Shown in pieces: positions 14,756 to 15,019 of a stretch of 15,019 bases of DNA. Source of the DNA: Candidatus Woesearchaeota archaeon (GTDB lineage: Archaea; Nanobdellota; Nanobdellia; Woesearchaeales; JAGVYJ01). A program made the translations under genes and the position numbers. The stretch is taken from NCBI GenBank assembly GCA_018303315.1, contig JAGVYJ010000013.1:1-15019 (forward strand), given 5' to 3'. Every line of letters starts with the position of its first letter. Within the stretch, counting starts at the first letter, position 1. The notes beneath the pieces were generated by a model that did no database searches, was not told where the DNA came from, and saw nothing but the letters and a program-made list of their open reading frames with translations.

Positions 14756-15019
14756 TGAGAAATTTCCGGCGGGAATGGGGCAATCATCTTCTCTGAGCCA
14801 TCCAAAGGCGTGCTGCCTGCAAATATCTTGACAGCCCGTTGGTACTCAGCCACTATTCGCTCGGGGTCGGAAAAGCTGTCATAGTCAACCTTAACAGGCT
14901 GCGCACCAAAAAAGCCGGGCATAATTGGAGTAGAACTCCTTATTCTGTCAATAAGCTTTTCAGCTTGCACGGGAATCCCGGAATTTTTCCTGAGATTAAC
15001 CTGAGCTCCCAGCTTTGAG
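14749..15019 (-). CDS. Unrecognised protein, 5' end outside window (partial)
   Basis: The frame is open from the right edge of the window to the TAG at 14749-14751, so only the C-terminal 89 or so residues are visible. A GTG at 14970 could start a 73-residue protein. However, the frame stays open upstream and reads well (KLGAQVNLRKNSGIP), so a longer gene continuing past the window is more likely. The visible part has a short helix (AEKLIDRIRSS), a Pro/Gly-rich turn (TPIMPGFFGAQPVKVDYD) and a helix SDPERIVAEYQRAVKIFAG. It ends in a Pro-rich tail (MIAPFPPEISQN). I recognise no family. It converges on rps3ae and overlaps it by 4 nt. Confidence 0.6.
   Translation of the reverse strand, partial: SKLGAQVNLRKNSGIPVQAEKLIDRIRSSTPIMPGFFGAQPVKVDYDSFSDPERIVAEYQRAVKIFAGSTPLDGSEKMIAPFPPEISQN

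Overview
The window is archaeal and most likely comes from a DPANN-type lineage (Woesearchaeota/Pacearchaeota-like). The domain call rests on ribosomal proteins eL21 and eS1 (S3Ae), RNA polymerase subunit RpoF, a DUF655 protein and Taw3. It is supported by TATA boxes that sit a near-constant 25-28 nt upstream of start codons, as expected for leaderless mRNAs. The DPANN placement is an inference from the overall look of the proteins (bacterial-type gyrase B, many unrecognised membrane and coiled-coil proteins, a very large TIM-barrel protein). It was not tested.

Layout. (a) 1-642 holds the 3' part of an unrecognised plus-strand gene that collides tail-to-tail, with a 39-nt overlap, with DUF655. 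(b) 604-1869 on the minus strand is the conserved archaeal information-processing cluster rpl21e - rpoF - DUF655. (c) 1926-3420 on the minus strand is a pair of overlapping envelope genes, a multi-pass membrane protein followed by a membrane-anchored coiled-coil protein. (d) 3421-3577 is an AT-rich divergent promoter region, leading rightward into a 51-residue AbrB-like regulator. (e) 3819-7839 is a three-gene operon with overlapping start/stop codons: an unrecognised 503-residue protein, a 158-residue coiled-coil protein and a 680-residue Endonuclease-IV-like TIM-barrel protein. (f) 7884-8690 is a nucleotidyltransferase with a HEPN-like tail, and 8713-9273 is taw3. (g) 9270-11622 on the minus strand is a secreted, Ig-repeat, membrane-anchored surface protein split by one extra base near 11061. 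(h) 11909-13804 is gyrB, then a small unknown gene, then rps3ae. A partial minus-strand gene at the right edge meets rps3ae at a palindromic stop overlap.

The most interesting locus is 3819-7839. By motif and spacing, the TIM-barrel protein appears to retain all nine metal-ligand positions of the Endonuclease IV trinuclear site. However, roughly 275 extra residues are inserted between the second and third ligand, and the gene is translationally coupled to two proteins I cannot place in any family. That is a candidate undescribed nucleic-acid or sugar-phosphate processing module.

No rRNA, tRNA, CRISPR array or insertion sequence was recognised. No gene-free stretch exceeds 300 nt; the longest is 11623-11908 (286 nt).
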